Of a stretch of 64,000 bases of DNA, positions 11,816-22,963 are shown piece by piece. The notes under the pieces are model-generated. The model saw only the letters and a program-made list of their open reading frames with translations, did not search any database and had not been told where the DNA came from. Every line of letters starts with the position of its first letter. The stretch's first letter is position 1. This DNA comes from Arabidopsis thaliana. Lineage: Eukaryota > Streptophyta > Magnoliopsida > Brassicales > Brassicaceae. Where the stretch lies: the NCBI RefSeq assembly GCF_000001735.4, contig NC_003076.8:15627835-15691834 (forward strand), given 5' to 3'. The position numbers were made by a program, and so were the translations under genes.

Positions 11816-13205
11816 TAGGGATGTTGTGGTGGGTAAAAAACCTCAGCCCAACCCAAACCAACAAACCTGCCCATAAAAAACCTAGATTAAAAGAAACCCG
11901 AATAAGATTTAGTACTTGTGGGTAAAATCCAGAAAAACCCATGTAATTCAGAACTACCAGTGGATACCCATACTTTTATTATGTCTGATATGTATTTAAA
12001 TTTAATCATGTATTTTATATTTTGTAAAAACAACTTAATTTGTTACCCTTAATTGATTTTAATTCTTTACTTTCATCAAAGTTTCTAACAAATTTATAAA
12101 CTCAAAATCCACTCAAACATTAATAATTTAAAAGATTATACAAAAGAAAGTTTCATCAAAGTTTCTAATTTAAAACAGAAATACAAAAGTAGTGAAAAAA
12201 AATCTAAACAACTTCTTCTCATACTCCAAAGCTACTTGCTATCGATGTAGTATCTTCAATTCCATCATTAAAGTATTCTTCAATGTCACCTACAATTTGA
12301 AGATATAAATCAACAAATAAAAAATATTAAGTATAAAAAAATAGACTATTCTTTTTTTTACCTTCCAACTCTACAAAACCATGCAACCAGTTTTTAGTAC
12401 ATAACAAGGCTTGAACATTTCTAGGAAGAAGGCGGTTTCTGAAAGGGTTTAAAGCCCGACCTCCAATACTGAATGATGACTCAACTGCCACTGTAGTGAT
12501 TGGAATGCTAAGTATAGCAGAAACTAGAGAAGCTAAATCACCAAAGCGTTGTCCATCACCTTTCCAATAGCTCAAAACCTCCATGTCTGTAAAAGACCTC
12601 AAATCTAGCCTTGGATCATCCAAATAATTTTGCAAATTGGACTTTGTGTTGTCAGAACCAGGTTGTATGCTCCTCTCAAGCTCAAACACATCTTGTAGTT
12701 TGCAAACGGCTTTAAAATGTCACAAATCCTCTCTCCACGATCCCACTCATCCTCAGAAGGCAATGACTTGTAGTTTCTGTCACACTCTTTCAAACTAGCA
12801 AATGTCATACGAAACTTTAAGGCTCTAGCAAACATGTCATAAGTTGAATTCCAACGTGTAGGGACGTCTAAATACAATCCAGCACCACTCCTAATCCCTA
12901 CACTCTCAACACATGCTGCAAATGCATCTTGTGGAAGAAGAGATCCGCGAAGGAAGAGAGGAGAGAAGAGGAGAGAGAGAGAAGAGAGAAGGAGGAGATC
13001 GTTTTAGTAAATTAGGTTTAGTTAGAAAAAAGTCCATGGGTACCCATAAACCCAACAGAGTAAAACCCACATAACACTCTATTTAAATAAAATTCGTCCG
13101 TTTTAAACCTACTTTAATTTTAATACAAAACATGAATCTTTAAGCTTTAAATTTTAAGCGGGTTTTGGATACCCACTAGACTTTTACCTATCATTAACAT
13201 CCCTA
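11816..13205 (-). mobile_element. hAT-family DNA transposon, defective, 1.39 kb
   Basis: Ends TAGGGATGTT (11816) and its inverse AACATCCCTA (to 13205), flanked by perfect 8-bp duplications ATATTGTC at 11808-11815 and 13206-13213. The interior holds a shrunken hAT transposase on the minus strand. The ends differ from those of the element at 8385-11342, so this is a separate family that inserted independently about 470 bases away. Confidence 0.88.
12327..12877 (-). pseudogene. hAT transposase remnant (catalytic tail and dimerisation domain)
   Basis: Two overlapping minus-strand frames. 12877-12605 gives the end of the catalytic region (VPTRWNSTYDMFARALKF, then WDRGERICDILKPFA). 12689-12327 gives the hAT dimerisation domain ([20 protein letters not shown], then LLCTKNW). 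The frame changes where the two meet and the segment normally between them is missing, so a deletion of a few hundred bases has joined them. Everything upstream, including the zinc finger and most catalytic residues, is gone. It cannot encode an active transposase. Confidence 0.82.
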
Positions 13206-13213
13206 ATATTGTC

Positions 13214-13846
13214 TGAAACTCACAAGAGAATGTCACCATAAAAAAAATAGAGTTTAGAGTCGTGTGCGGCTAGCCACGAGTATGGGATGTCATGCGTAGC
13301 CACCGGTGAAACAATTAATGGATATTAAATGCTTAGTCGGTCTTCTGATTTGATATTGTAGTGCAACTTGTCGAAAGCATTCGGAGGGGGACCATCCTCT
13401 GATCTCTTGGCAACATGTTGATATGATTTTTTATTAGCTCGAAATGGGCATTTGCTGACCTTCTAAATTATGCTAAATACTATGCCATAAAACGTTTTCG
13501 AGCTATAATTTCAGACGTAGAGTTATATGAAAAATTGTAAAATAAATGAACTATGAAAAACTCGATATATGATCCTCTAATTTACTAAACAGAACCATGT
13601 AAACAGAAAAGTCTTAATTAATCGAATGCATGTGTCTTAATTAATGCTACTCGACAAACAATGTTGGAAAATCTACGAATATCATGTGATATCAACCACA
13701 TTAAATTTATGTTATCCTTTTCCTTATCCTTTCTAGTAATTAGATTTATTTTTCATTTTACTTGTTTTTTTTAATACATCGTATACTATCTATTTATAGG
13801 ATCATCACCGGTTAAGTACATCTCTTACCACAAGATTGTTGGAGAA
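13214..13846. promoter_or_regulatory. Upstream region of the second BAHD gene, with TATA box
   Basis: AT-rich, without ORFs. TATTTATA at 13791-13798 lies about 50 bases before the ATG at 13847, a good position for a plant TATA box with a short leader. The hAT element at 11816-13205 ends about 640 bases upstream of the gene and may have displaced the older distal promoter. Confidence 0.5.
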
Positions 13847-15238
13847 ATGGTTTCATCACTTAACATCATCGAAGTGGCACGAGTCACCCCTTCAAACTCT
13901 GACTCGGCCGAGTCACTCAGTCTCCCACTCACTTATTTCGACCTTATCTATTATAAACTTCGCGCCGTCGAACGAGTCATCTTCTACCGAATCACCAACG
14001 TAACTCGCCCTTTCTTTGACTCAGTCATCGTCCCAAATCTCAAAACCTCTCTATCCTCATGCCTCTCTCACTATCTCCCACTCGCTGGCAAACTTATATG
14101 GGAACCACTTGATCACAAACCAACCATTGTCTACTCCCAAAACGACGACGTTTCATTCAGCGTCGCCGAAACAAACGCTGATTTCTCTAGTTTATCCGGC
14201 AATGAACCATTCCCCTCCACCGAGTTGTACCCGTTAGTCCCCGCGTTACAAAGCTCCGACGACTCGGCCTCCATTGTGTCGTTCCAAGTCACGTTATTTC
14301 CAAACCAAGGATTTTGCATCGGCGTAAGTGCACATCATGCCGTTTTAGATGGAAAAACGACAACCATGTTTCTCAAATCCTGGGCTCACATATGTAAACA
14401 TCAAGATTTTTCTCTACCGCAGGATTTAATCCCAACTTACGATCGTACGGTCATTAAAAGTCCAACGGATAGTGAAAACAAAGTTTTGAATGAGTGGCGC
14501 TCTTTCACCAAAATATTAGCTGGTGGTAAAGAACCTGCCAACCCCAAGAGTTTAAAGCTTAATCCATCATTTGAGATTGGTCCTGACGTTGTCCGATACA
14601 CTCTCCAGCTCACGCGTGAAGATATCCAAACGCTTCGCGAGAGACTTAAGAGAGAAGTTTCCTCCTCCTCCTCCTCAACCTCATCCTCAAAAGAGCTTCG
14701 CTTGTCTACATTTGTTATTGTTTACTCGTATGTATTAGTATGCATAATAAGAGCTCGAGGCGGGGAACCACATAGACCGGTTGGATATGCGTTTTCGGTG
14801 GATTGTCGAAGCCTCATGAATCCGCCGACTCCAAATTATTTTGGAAATTGCATCGCTGGTTGCTCTAGAATGATGCTGACGGCAAAAATGTTTATGGGTG
14901 AAGAAGGACTTTTGGCTGCTGCGACAATGGTCAGCGATTCGATCGAAGAATGGGACGAGAGTTTTGCGTGGAAGATTCCGGATTTTGTAGCATATGCAAC
15001 TCTTCCACCAGAGACACAACTTATTTTAGTTTCAGGGTCTAACCGATTTGGAGTATACGAGTTGGATTTTGGGTGGGGTAGACCTGATAAAGTGATGGTT
15101 GTGTCGATCAGTCCAGGCAATGGGATTTCCATGGCGGAAAGTAGAGACCAAAACGGCAGTGTGGAGATTGGCTTCTCACTCAAGAAGCACGAAATGGACA
15201 CATTGATTGATTTGCTTCATTGTGAACTAACTATTTAA
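13847..15238 (+). CDS. BAHD acyltransferase, PMAT1-like (second copy)
   Basis: A 463-residue intronless BAHD ORF, a close paralogue of the upstream gene (same N-terminal pattern VARVTPSNSDS, same catalytic blocks). HXXXD is H164-A-V-L-D168; DFGWG is at 407-411; YFGNC is present. The start MVSSLN aligns with the internal Met of PMAT1. From memory it corresponds to AT5G39080, annotated as an HXXXD-type acyltransferase. A malonyl- or other acyl-CoA transferase acting on a glycosylated phenolic is inferred by homology; the real substrate cannot be read from sequence. A serine-rich linker (about residues 270-284) differs in length and composition from the paralogues. No frame damage is seen, so it should be functional. 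Confidence 0.9.
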   Translation: MVSSLNIIEVARVTPSNSDSAESLSLPLTYFDLIYYKLRAVERVIFYRITNVTRPFFDSVIVPNLKTSLSSCLSHYLPLAGKLIWEPLDHKPTIVYSQNDDVSFSVAETNADFSSLSGNEPFPSTELYPLVPALQSSDDSASIVSFQVTLFPNQGFCIGVSAHHAVLDGKTTTMFLKSWAHICKHQDFSLPQDLIPTYDRTVIKSPTDSENKVLNEWRSFTKILAGGKEPANPKSLKLNPSFEIGPDVVRYTLQLTREDIQTLRERLKREVSSSSSSTSSSKELRLSTFVIVYSYVLVCIIRARGGEPHRPVGYAFSVDCRSLMNPPTPNYFGNCIAGCSRMMLTAKMFMGEEGLLAAATMVSDSIEEWDESFAWKIPDFVAYATLPPETQLILVSGSNRFGVYELDFGWGRPDKVMVVSISPGNGISMAESRDQNGSVEIGFSLKKHEMDTLIDLLHCELTI

Positions 15239-15777
15239 ATAAACTTTTCTTTACATGAATAAAATTGATTCTCTAAACAATATCTTTAAAACGATAACAC
15301 CAACTTATCTAATCAAATTATTTTTAGGAATACAATTTGTGAGATGATATTATAACTGAAAGTTAACGCCGTGATTGTTTGGTTGACGAAAACTTAACGA
15401 TATTATGCCTTAAATAACCAAATCAACGAAACTTGATCATTTTATCAAAAGTCAAACTAAACTTTATGATTTAAATGATTTTTCGAAAGTTTATGTTTTT
15501 TTCGTCTCAAATTTAAAAATTCGTACTTTTTTCGATATTTTTCCTATTTATTTTCTAATTAAACTTTAAATAAATGAAAAAGTCAACACAGTTAATTCTC
15601 TCTCTTCAATTTTATTTGATTGTTTGTCTAAATCTCAATCATTTCAAATGTTAGTAAATGTTAGTCAAAATTTATAATTATCATTATATTCACTTACGTA
15701 TTATAATCATCATTTTCCTTCGAGTTTATATAATGATCATATGGTCACCGAGAAAATAATCCTTTCTCACCAAAAAA
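15239..15777. promoter_or_regulatory. Spacer with promoter of the third BAHD gene
   Basis: 540 AT-rich bases between two BAHD genes on the same strand. It must contain the 3' UTR of the second and the promoter of the third. TTTATATAAT at 15725-15734 is a good TATA box, 44-53 bases before the ATG at 15778. No ORF is seen. Confidence 0.5.
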
Positions 15778-17124
15778 ATGAATCCATCACTAAACTTCAT
15801 CCACGTGTCACGAGTCACGCCATCAAACTCTAACTCGTCGGCGTCACTCACTCTCCCGCTCACTTTCTTTGACCTTCTCTGGCTCAAACACAAAGCCGTC
15901 GAACGAGTCATCTTCTACAAACTCACCGACGTAAATCGCTCTTTATTCGACTCAGTCATCGTCCCCAACCTCAAATCCTCTCTCTCCTCATCCCTCTCTC
16001 ACTACCTCCCACTCGCCGGCCATATCATCTGGGAACCACATGATCCAAAACCGAAAATCGTCTACACCCAAAACGACGCCGTTTCATTCACCGTAGCTGA
16101 GTCAAACTCGGATTTCTCCCTTTTAACCGGAAAAGAACCTTTCTCCTCCACCGAGTTACACCCATTAGTCCCGGAGTTACAAAACTCCGACGACTCAGCA
16201 GCAGTCGTGTCGTTTCAAGTCACGTTATTTCCAAACCAAGGGTTTTGCATCGGCGTAACCACACACCATGCCGTTTCTGATGGGAAAACGACAACCACGT
16301 TTCTCAAATCTTGGGCTCACTTATGTAAACATCAAGACTCTTCTCTACCGGATGATCTAATTCCGTTTTACGATCGTACGGTCATAAAAGGTCCACCGGA
16401 GATTGATACTAAAGTCTTGAAAATTTGGCACTCTATTCATAAACCAAAAAGCTTGAAGTTGTTACCGAGACCGGAGATAGAATCCGACGTCGTTCGATAC
16501 ACATTCGAACTCACTCGTGAAAACATCGAAAAGCTTCGAGATAAACTCAAGAGAGAGTCTTCTTCGTTTTCCTCGGTTAGATTGTCAACGTTTGTGATTA
16601 CGTTTTCGTACGTTTTCACGTGCTTAATAGGATCCGGAGGCGATGATCCGAATAGACCGGTCGGGTATAGATTCGCGGTGGATTGTCGAAGGCTTATCGA
16701 TGATCCACCGATCCCGTTGACTTATTTCGGAAACTGTGTTTACTCTGCTGTGAAAATCCCGCTAGATGCGGGGATGTTTCTTGGTGAACAAGGTTTCGTG
16801 GTTGCTGCGAGATTGATTAGTGATTCGGTTGAGGAATTGGATTCAAATGTGGCTTGGAAGATACCGGAGCTTTTGGAAACGTATGAGAAAGCTCCTGTGG
16901 ACTCACAATTTGTGTCGGTTGCCGGGTCAACCCGGTTTGGTATATACGGGTTGGATTTCGGGTGGGGAAAACCTTTTAAGTCGTTGTTGGTGTCGATTGA
17001 TCAGAGAGGAAAGATATCAATTGCGGAGAGTAGAGATGGAAGTGGAGGTGTTGAGATTGGCTTCTCGCTCAAGAAACAAGAAATGAATGTTTTGATTGAT
17101 TTGCTACACAAGGGGATAAAATGA
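15778..17124 (+). CDS. BAHD acyltransferase, PMAT1-like (third copy)
   Basis: A 448-residue intronless BAHD ORF, third of the tandem set. HXXXD is H164-A-V-S-D168, where the copies upstream have Leu in place of Ser; DFGWG is at 393-397 and a YFGNC block is kept. It is shorter than PMAT1 because the linker between the two halves lost the stretch that contains GGKEP in the paralogues (here WHSIHKPKSLKL), and the Ser-rich loop is reduced. From memory it corresponds to AT5G39090. All catalytic residues are intact, so an active acyltransferase is expected. The shortened crossover loop lies beside the substrate tunnel in this family, so acceptor choice may differ; that last point is inference. Confidence 0.9.
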   Translation: MNPSLNFIHVSRVTPSNSNSSASLTLPLTFFDLLWLKHKAVERVIFYKLTDVNRSLFDSVIVPNLKSSLSSSLSHYLPLAGHIIWEPHDPKPKIVYTQNDAVSFTVAESNSDFSLLTGKEPFSSTELHPLVPELQNSDDSAAVVSFQVTLFPNQGFCIGVTTHHAVSDGKTTTTFLKSWAHLCKHQDSSLPDDLIPFYDRTVIKGPPEIDTKVLKIWHSIHKPKSLKLLPRPEIESDVVRYTFELTRENIEKLRDKLKRESSSFSSVRLSTFVITFSYVFTCLIGSGGDDPNRPVGYRFAVDCRRLIDDPPIPLTYFGNCVYSAVKIPLDAGMFLGEQGFVVAARLISDSVEELDSNVAWKIPELLETYEKAPVDSQFVSVAGSTRFGIYGLDFGWGKPFKSLLVSIDQRGKISIAESRDGSGGVEIGFSLKKQEMNVLIDLLHKGIK

Positions 17125-17390
17125 TAATGGAACAAAATTAAGATTTAATTCAGTGTGTCTCTCTTGTTAGCTTGCATCGATTTGGTTCGTAACATTAATG
17201 TAAACTTTGTCATTGTTGATGTTCAATATTATGTATGTATACGATACAGTATTATCAAGCTAAACCTTAAAGTCTAAAAACTAAACTAATGAGAAGCATG
17301 ATCTATGGAAAACATGAAACCATTTAGGTATGCTCTGGATTTTTACAAGAATATCGTAAGTAATAACGATGATTATTGAATTGTGTATAC

Positions 17391-17391
17391 G

Positions 17392-17422
<31 letters not shown>

Positions 17423-17424
17423 TA
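17391..17424. repeat. (TA)n microsatellite
   Basis: A run of TA/CA/GT dinucleotides, mostly pure AT, about 270 bases downstream of the third BAHD gene. Likely length-variable between accessions. Confidence 0.8.
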
Positions 17425-17434
17425 TATTGTGTAT

Positions 17435-17740
17435 TTGTGGTGGTTGTTCTCTGCTCTCTTTTTTCACAGAATGGGAGCTTAAAAACGTACGTGAAAAAGT
17501 GATGTGAATTTGATACATTGTCACGTACATTTGATATTTGTTGTGGTTGTTCTCTGCTCTCTTTCATAGACAAGATGGGAGCGTTAAAACGTACTTGAAA
17601 GTGATGTTAAATTGATAAATTGTTACTTTCATTGATAAATTGTGGTGGTTGTTCTCTGCTCTCTTTTTCGTAGACAAGATGAGAGCTTAAAGCGTACGTA
17701 AAAGTGATGTGGAATTCATAAATTGTCACCCCCAATTTAT
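17435..17740. repeat. Threefold tandem repeat, period about 102 bp
   Basis: Three imperfect copies start at 17435, 17538 and 17640. Each begins with (G)TGGTTGTTCTCTGCTCTCTT and contains, about 45 bases in, a CGTAC core (AACGTACGTGA, AACGTACTTGA, AGCGTACGTAA), then AGTGATGT and AATTGT(C/T)AC. Frames are open only by chance. It lies downstream of the third BAHD gene and upstream of Copia A. Confidence 0.85.
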
Positions 17741-18357
17741 GAAAGTGACTTGTATTTTCATTTTCTTCCAATAACATCGTACTTTTCATCCTTATTCTTC
17801 CATCCATTTTCACCGTATTTTCAGTTTCACACACATGAATAATCATCATCCGTTTATTTTATTTTTGTTTTTATTAATTGCATGTCTATTCATCTCTTCT
17901 TAAGTTCAACATGCTTACACACGACACTAGCTTATGCATATCAATCTCAGCATTTGACACAACAATAACAGAAAAAACATCTAACATGTGGTCTCCAAGA
18001 CTCTCCGGTGTGTCAACTTTGTTTTTGGTTTTGTCGGCTTAATTTCGAGAACTTGGGACATATGTTCAAAGCCTAGTCTCCTTCTACATTCTGTCCCAAA
18101 ATGTAGATGTGTGAAAATGGGTCTTATGGGCCAAATGAGTAGATCAGTCTAATGAGTTGGGTTAAAAACACGTTGACAAGTCACTCATTAAACCATACAT
18201 TTTGTTTTTAAAAACTGAACCAAGCCCAATCAATAATCATCTGATTTAAATGTGTAAACTGTAATCAATAGACCAATGATTGAATCTAACCTAATTCAAC
18301 CAAACTTTATCTCACTACCATTTTCGTTTATCGTCAATTGAATCCCTCATCTTCGTT
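17741..18357. other. Spacer left of Copia A
   Basis: Non-coding AT-rich DNA. Around 18105-18290 a stretch with TGGGCC/AGCCCAAT-type words resembles hAT end sequence, but no matching second end or target duplication was found. Copia A inserted at its right edge. Confidence 0.5.
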
Positions 18358-18362
18358 TTCTC

Positions 18363-18735
18363 TGAAAGTAAATGAGAAATCGAAAGATATTTGTTTATAT
18401 TGCTTTCAACTTTTTAATTTTGGATTACAATGAGGCTGCTCTTATATAGAGCTACATGATTTAACCTAATGTATCCTTGGCTGCGAATTTGTCTCTTGGA
18501 ATTTGGTTAAGCGTCATCACGCGCTGCGAGTGCCTCAAATCGGTTTTGAACCTTTAGCTCCGTACTGTAAGGCGATAGGGATCGTTCTGCAACTCTGTTT
18601 TTGTCTTGTGTTGCAGGTGACCGTTGTACGTCTGTGGGCTCCGGTTTGGGCTGAGCGTTTGGTTTTGTTGGATTGGGCTTTGTTGTCCGAAAGCCCAATT
18701 GAGAAGTAACGTCGTTTTGCTGTTTAGCTTTGACA
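18363..18735 (-). repeat. Copia A 3' LTR
   Basis: 373 bp, TG...CA ends. Differs from the other LTR by C versus T at 18441. The pol frame ends inside it at 18507. Confidence 0.93.
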
Positions 18736-21101
18736 CTCCCCCTCAAACGTGGAGTCGGGGGAAAACAGACACCAAGTTTGAATCGCAGAGACTCAAATGG
18801 AGCTGCAGCCAGGGATTTTGTAAAGATATCGGCAAGCTGAAGGTGAGCTGGGATGTGATTGACAATGAGTTCTCCAAACGCAACCTGCTCGCGAACATAG
18901 TGGTAATGAATTCCAAAATGCTTGGTGCGGGCATGATAAGCTGGATTGGCGGTCAGGTACACTGCAGAGAGATTATCGCAAAAGAGTTCTGGAGTCTCTA
19001 ATTGAGGGACACTGAGACTTCGAAGAAGATTAACAAGCCAAGTAATCTCTGATGCTGTATTGGACATTGATCGGTATTCGGCTTCTGTGGAGCTTTTGGA
19101 GACAGAAGGCTGTTTTCTTGAGGACCAAGAGATGAGATTATTGCCAAGGAAGGTACAGTAGCCTCCAGTGGATCTTCTCGTTCTATGACAACCTCCCCAA
19201 TCACTATCGCTGTAAGCCCGCAACTTTGTATCTGTTCGTTTATTGAAAGAAATCCCCATTGTGATGGTGCCTTTGATGTATCTAAGAATCCTCTTTAACA
19301 GGAAAAAGTCTGAAACGGTTGGCTCATGCATCTTCTGACACACATAATTGACAGAGAACTGAAGATCTGGTCTAGTTAGTGTGAGGTACTGCAGTTTCCC
19401 TGCTAGGCTTCTAAAATATGTTGGATTTTCGAACAACTCTTTTTGGTGAGGAACTTTGTTCAGTTGAAGCGGAAGCGGTGTTGCAACTGGGGAACAGTCT
19501 GACATTGCAGCAACAGTCAGGAGGTCTTCTGCATACTTCTGTTGAGACATGAAGAGACCATCTTCATGGAAGTGTGCCTGAATTCCAAGAAAATAATGCA
19601 ACTGTCCCATGTCTTTCATCCGGAACTTCTTATTGAGTTCACTGAGAAGATTGGTAAGAAGCTGAGAGTTGTTACCTGTAATGACCATGTCATCCACATA
19701 TAGGAGAAGCATGATAACATTTTTGTTTCTGACGCAAATAAATAGTGAAGGGTCAGAAAAATTGTAGATAAAACCAAATGCAAGGAGAAAGGTACTGAAT
19801 TTGTCAAACCATGCCCTTGGAGACTGCTTTAATCCGTATAAAGATTTGTGTAGCAGACACACATGATCAGGCTTTTCTGTATCAACAAATCCAGCAGGCT
19901 GCTTCATATACACAGTCTCAGTGAGATCCCCGTGTAAGAACGCATTTTTGACATCCATCTGCTTCAATTCCCAATTCATGATTGTAGCCAAATGAAGTAC
20001 AGCTCTCACTGTTGCTGTTCTGACTACGGGACTGTATGTCTCAAGGTAATCGATTCCTTCTTCTTGATTGAACCCCTGAGCTACTAATCTTGCTTTAAAT
20101 TTATCCAGAGACCCATCAGCATTAAGCTTTACTCGAAAAATCCATTTAGATCCCAATACATGCATTTCAGGTGTAAATGGGACTAAAGACCATGTGTTTG
20201 TTTCTGAGCAGTTTCCAATTTCCTCTTTCATAGCCTCAGTCCAATATGGATCCTTTAAAGCTGCAGTAACAGTCTTAGGCATAGGATATGTTACTCTATG
20301 TGTAAGAAGAGCATACCGTTGATTTGGTTTCGTTATTCCAGATTTTGATCTTGTAGCCATTGGATGAATAGGTTGAACAACTGTCGGTGAATGAGTAGGT
20401 TGAGCAGCAGAAGCTTCTGATTGTTCAGTCCTAGGAGATGATGAAGTAGTACTGTTGCCAATAGGATCAAGATCAATGCTTGCCGTACACTCAGAACACT
20501 CTTCATCACTCATAGGACTTGAATCAGTAGACGCTGTTGCAGTGATGTGAAGTATGTTCTCCCCCTCTGCATTTATTATCTGAGGATGAGGTTCTGTTAT
20601 AACCGTTACTGATTCCACGGGACTGATACTAGGAGCAGTGGTTGAGGTGTGAGTAAAAGTTTCAGGTGCTGAAGCAGGAAAACTCTTGAGCCAAGCAGCA
20701 AGTAATGGTGTATTGGAGGAGTTGGTGTAGTTACTATACGTATCAGTAAATGGAAATGAGGCTTCATCAAATACAACATGCCTACTGATGTAAACAAGAC
20801 CCGTAGGCGGATAGTAACACCGATAGCCTTTGTATTTCTCAGTATAGCCAAGAAAGATACACCGTAGAGATCGAGGATCGAACTTGTTGATGGCATAGTC
20901 TCGAAGTGTGGGAAAACATGCGCATCCAAAACGTCTTAAGGCTAAGTAGTCTGGAGCTTTGTTAAAGAGAACTTCATAAGGACTTGCTTTAGTATCCAGA
21001 GCAGTGGTTGGCAGAAGATTCGAGAGAAAGTTAGCTGTGAAATAAGCTTCTACCCAAAATCTCTGAGGACACTTGCTTTGAAAGAGAAGAGTAAGACCCA
21101 T
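18507..21101 (-). pseudogene. Copia A pol: integrase end, reverse transcriptase, RNase H
   Basis: An open frame of 864 codons. It begins inside the integrase C-terminal part (FWVEAYFTANFLSNLLPT, then the RRFGCACFP block), passes a Ser/Thr/Pro-rich linker, then the Copia reverse transcriptase with its YVDD active site (about residue 469) and RNase H (SSTEAEYRSM; then the CDNLSA and ARTKHF blocks). The Met at 21101 is internal to the original polyprotein and not a real start, because the integrase catalytic core lies upstream in other frames. The frame runs through the polypurine tract into the 3' LTR, adding a Pro/Thr/Gln-rich tail of about 75 residues. Confidence 0.9.
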
Positions 21102-21478
21102 TTCTGTGATTTGCCTATGTTTTCGCTCAGCTAGACCATTTTGTTGAGGTGTGTGAGGGCATAAGATGTATTGTTGTATTCCAGACTCTTGTAAGTGAGA
21201 CAGAAATCTTTGACTTGTAAATTCTCCCCCTCCATCACATTGGAATGTACCAATTTTGGTTTTTTAACTGATTTTCTATAAGACTCTGGAATTTAATGAA
21301 AATATCATAGAAATCAGACTTCTTCTTCAAGATAAAACCAGCAATATCTTGAGAAATTATCAATGAAGACTACATAAAATCTGAAACCCTGAACAGAAGT
21401 TACAGGAGCTGGACCCCAGAGATCACAATGAAGTCTTTCTAGGGGTCTTGAAGCAGTAAAAGCAGAAGGGAAAAATGG
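21102..21478 (-). pseudogene. Copia A integrase core, frameshifted
   Basis: Integrase catalytic-core coding is recognisable in pieces (LHCDLWGPAPVTS near 21415, then FIDNFSRYCWFY, and a QQNGLAERKHR-type block near 21130), but stops and frame changes occur between 21200 and 21340 and at the 21479 junction. No single frame spans it. An active integrase cannot be made from this copy. Confidence 0.8.
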
Positions 21479-22516
21479 CTATCTTGTACTTTTTCCAAGC
21501 CGACATGGTTCACAGAGCTTGTTGGTACTCTTCTTTATTTTAATCGCCTTGTTGGAAGATAAATGTTGGAGAACTTGATCATTCGGATGCCCTAAGCGTC
21601 TATGCCAAACCTCATCAGATGTTGTGATTTGCCTAGTAGAGTAGAACATTTGAAACTTTGGATTCTCCAACGTGTAAAGCCCATCACTTGTTTTTCCGAG
21701 AGTCAGAACTTTGTGTGTTGCTTTGTCCTTTACAACAACACCATCAGAATCAAAAGTGAAGCAACAAGGATAGTCTTTGGTGAGCTTTGACACAGATAAC
21801 AGTGATTTAGCAATATCAGGGCAAACTAAAACATCCTTTAAAGGAAGCATACCTGACGTGGATGGAAGTTTTGCAGAGCCAATGTGAGTGATTGGTAAGA
21901 AGTTACCATCACTAGCCATTACAGTATCTGTTCCATAGTAGGGCTGAGATTGACTGAGACGTTGAGCATTGTTGGTAATGTGAGCTGTTGCTCCTGTATC
22001 CGGAAACCAGCCGGCATCATCTGTTACCTCACTAATGTGTAAAGCATTGAACGCAGCTGCTGCAACATCGGACTCCTCTTGGTAACTGTCATCGAAACGG
22101 TGCCAACATTGCAGAGCAGGATGACCTCTTTTACCACAAATTTGACACATGGGTTTCTCAGTGTTGGGATCTCCAGAAGATGAACCAGAGAACTGTTGAT
22201 GAAAACCGCGTCCTCTTGTGGAGAAGTTTCCACTACCACGGCCTCTGTTTCTTCCTCCCCTTCCAGAGGACTGGCCACGACCACGGTTAGAAGATCTGAA
22301 AGTGTTGAAGGCTAAGTGAGGAGAGACGTCAGATGTGACCGCATAGCGTTGGAGACGGTCGTCAAAACCCTTGAGACTATAGACAATATCTTCATAGGGT
22401 GGACCAGGGAAAGCATCCAGAGAACTTTCAAGAGAGGTGATAAGCGGTTCATATTCACGAGTAAGGCCGTGAACCATAGCAAAGACCTTTATCTTCTCTG
22501 CAACTGGACTTCCCAC
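21479..22516 (-). pseudogene. Copia A gag end, protease and pre-integrase
   Basis: 345 codons open. Contains an RGG-like basic stretch, the Gag zinc knuckle CQICGKRGHPALQC, the aspartic protease active site DTGA (WFPDTGATAHIT) and the integrase zinc-binding region (WHRRLGHPN ... CEPC). It opens in a different frame from the N-terminal gag piece and closes at a stop at 21479, just before the integrase core. Confidence 0.87.
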
Positions 22517-22950
22517 AGATGCAAGTTGGTCACATATGATAAACCATGTAGACGACGTTGAAGCTCAAAAATCCGAGAAGATGAGATGCGATTGAAGTGC
22601 TTAGCTAGGTTAGACCATACCGCGTGAGATGTTGCAGACCCAACAACGACACTAAGGATGTCTTCAGACAACAAGCCAAGGAGCCACGCCATAACCACCT
22701 GATCCAAGCGCAGCCAAGCTTGATGCTCCGGATTCGAGACAGCTTCGGTGACACCATTGTTTTGTGGTCCAGGAACGGTGCTGAGTGGAGCAGAGACGGC
22801 GCCATTGACAAACCCAAGAAGCCCTTGACCGGACAGAAACGATTCAAATTGGGATTTCCATAAGATATAGTTTCGTTCGGTGAGTTTCACAGTGACACAG
22901 TTTGAGATGTTTAGAGATGGAAGAGAGTAGAGTTCCATGGATTGTTCCAT
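22489..22950 (-). pseudogene. Copia A gag N-terminus, broken
   Basis: 153 codons with the Copia Gag N-terminal pattern (VKLTERNYILWKSQFESFL). The frame fails near 22530 where a short segment normally found between the LQRRLHGLS block and the block resuming with VGSPVAEK is missing, which also shifts frame into the next piece. The start Met at 22950 directly follows the primer binding site, as usual. Confidence 0.85.
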
Positions 22951-22963
22951 GGCTCTGATACCA
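22951..22963 (-). other. Copia A primer binding site
   Basis: On the coding strand TGGTATCAGAGCC immediately follows the 5' LTR. It is complementary to the 3' end of plant initiator tRNA-Met. Confidence 0.92.

Noticed and set aside
17435-17740. CRISPR-like array
   Set aside because: Contiguous tandem copies without unique spacers, in a plant genome.
18503-18709. Identical 68-codon ORFs in both Copia A LTRs
   Set aside because: Sense-strand shadows of the LTR; duplicated only because LTRs are repeats.
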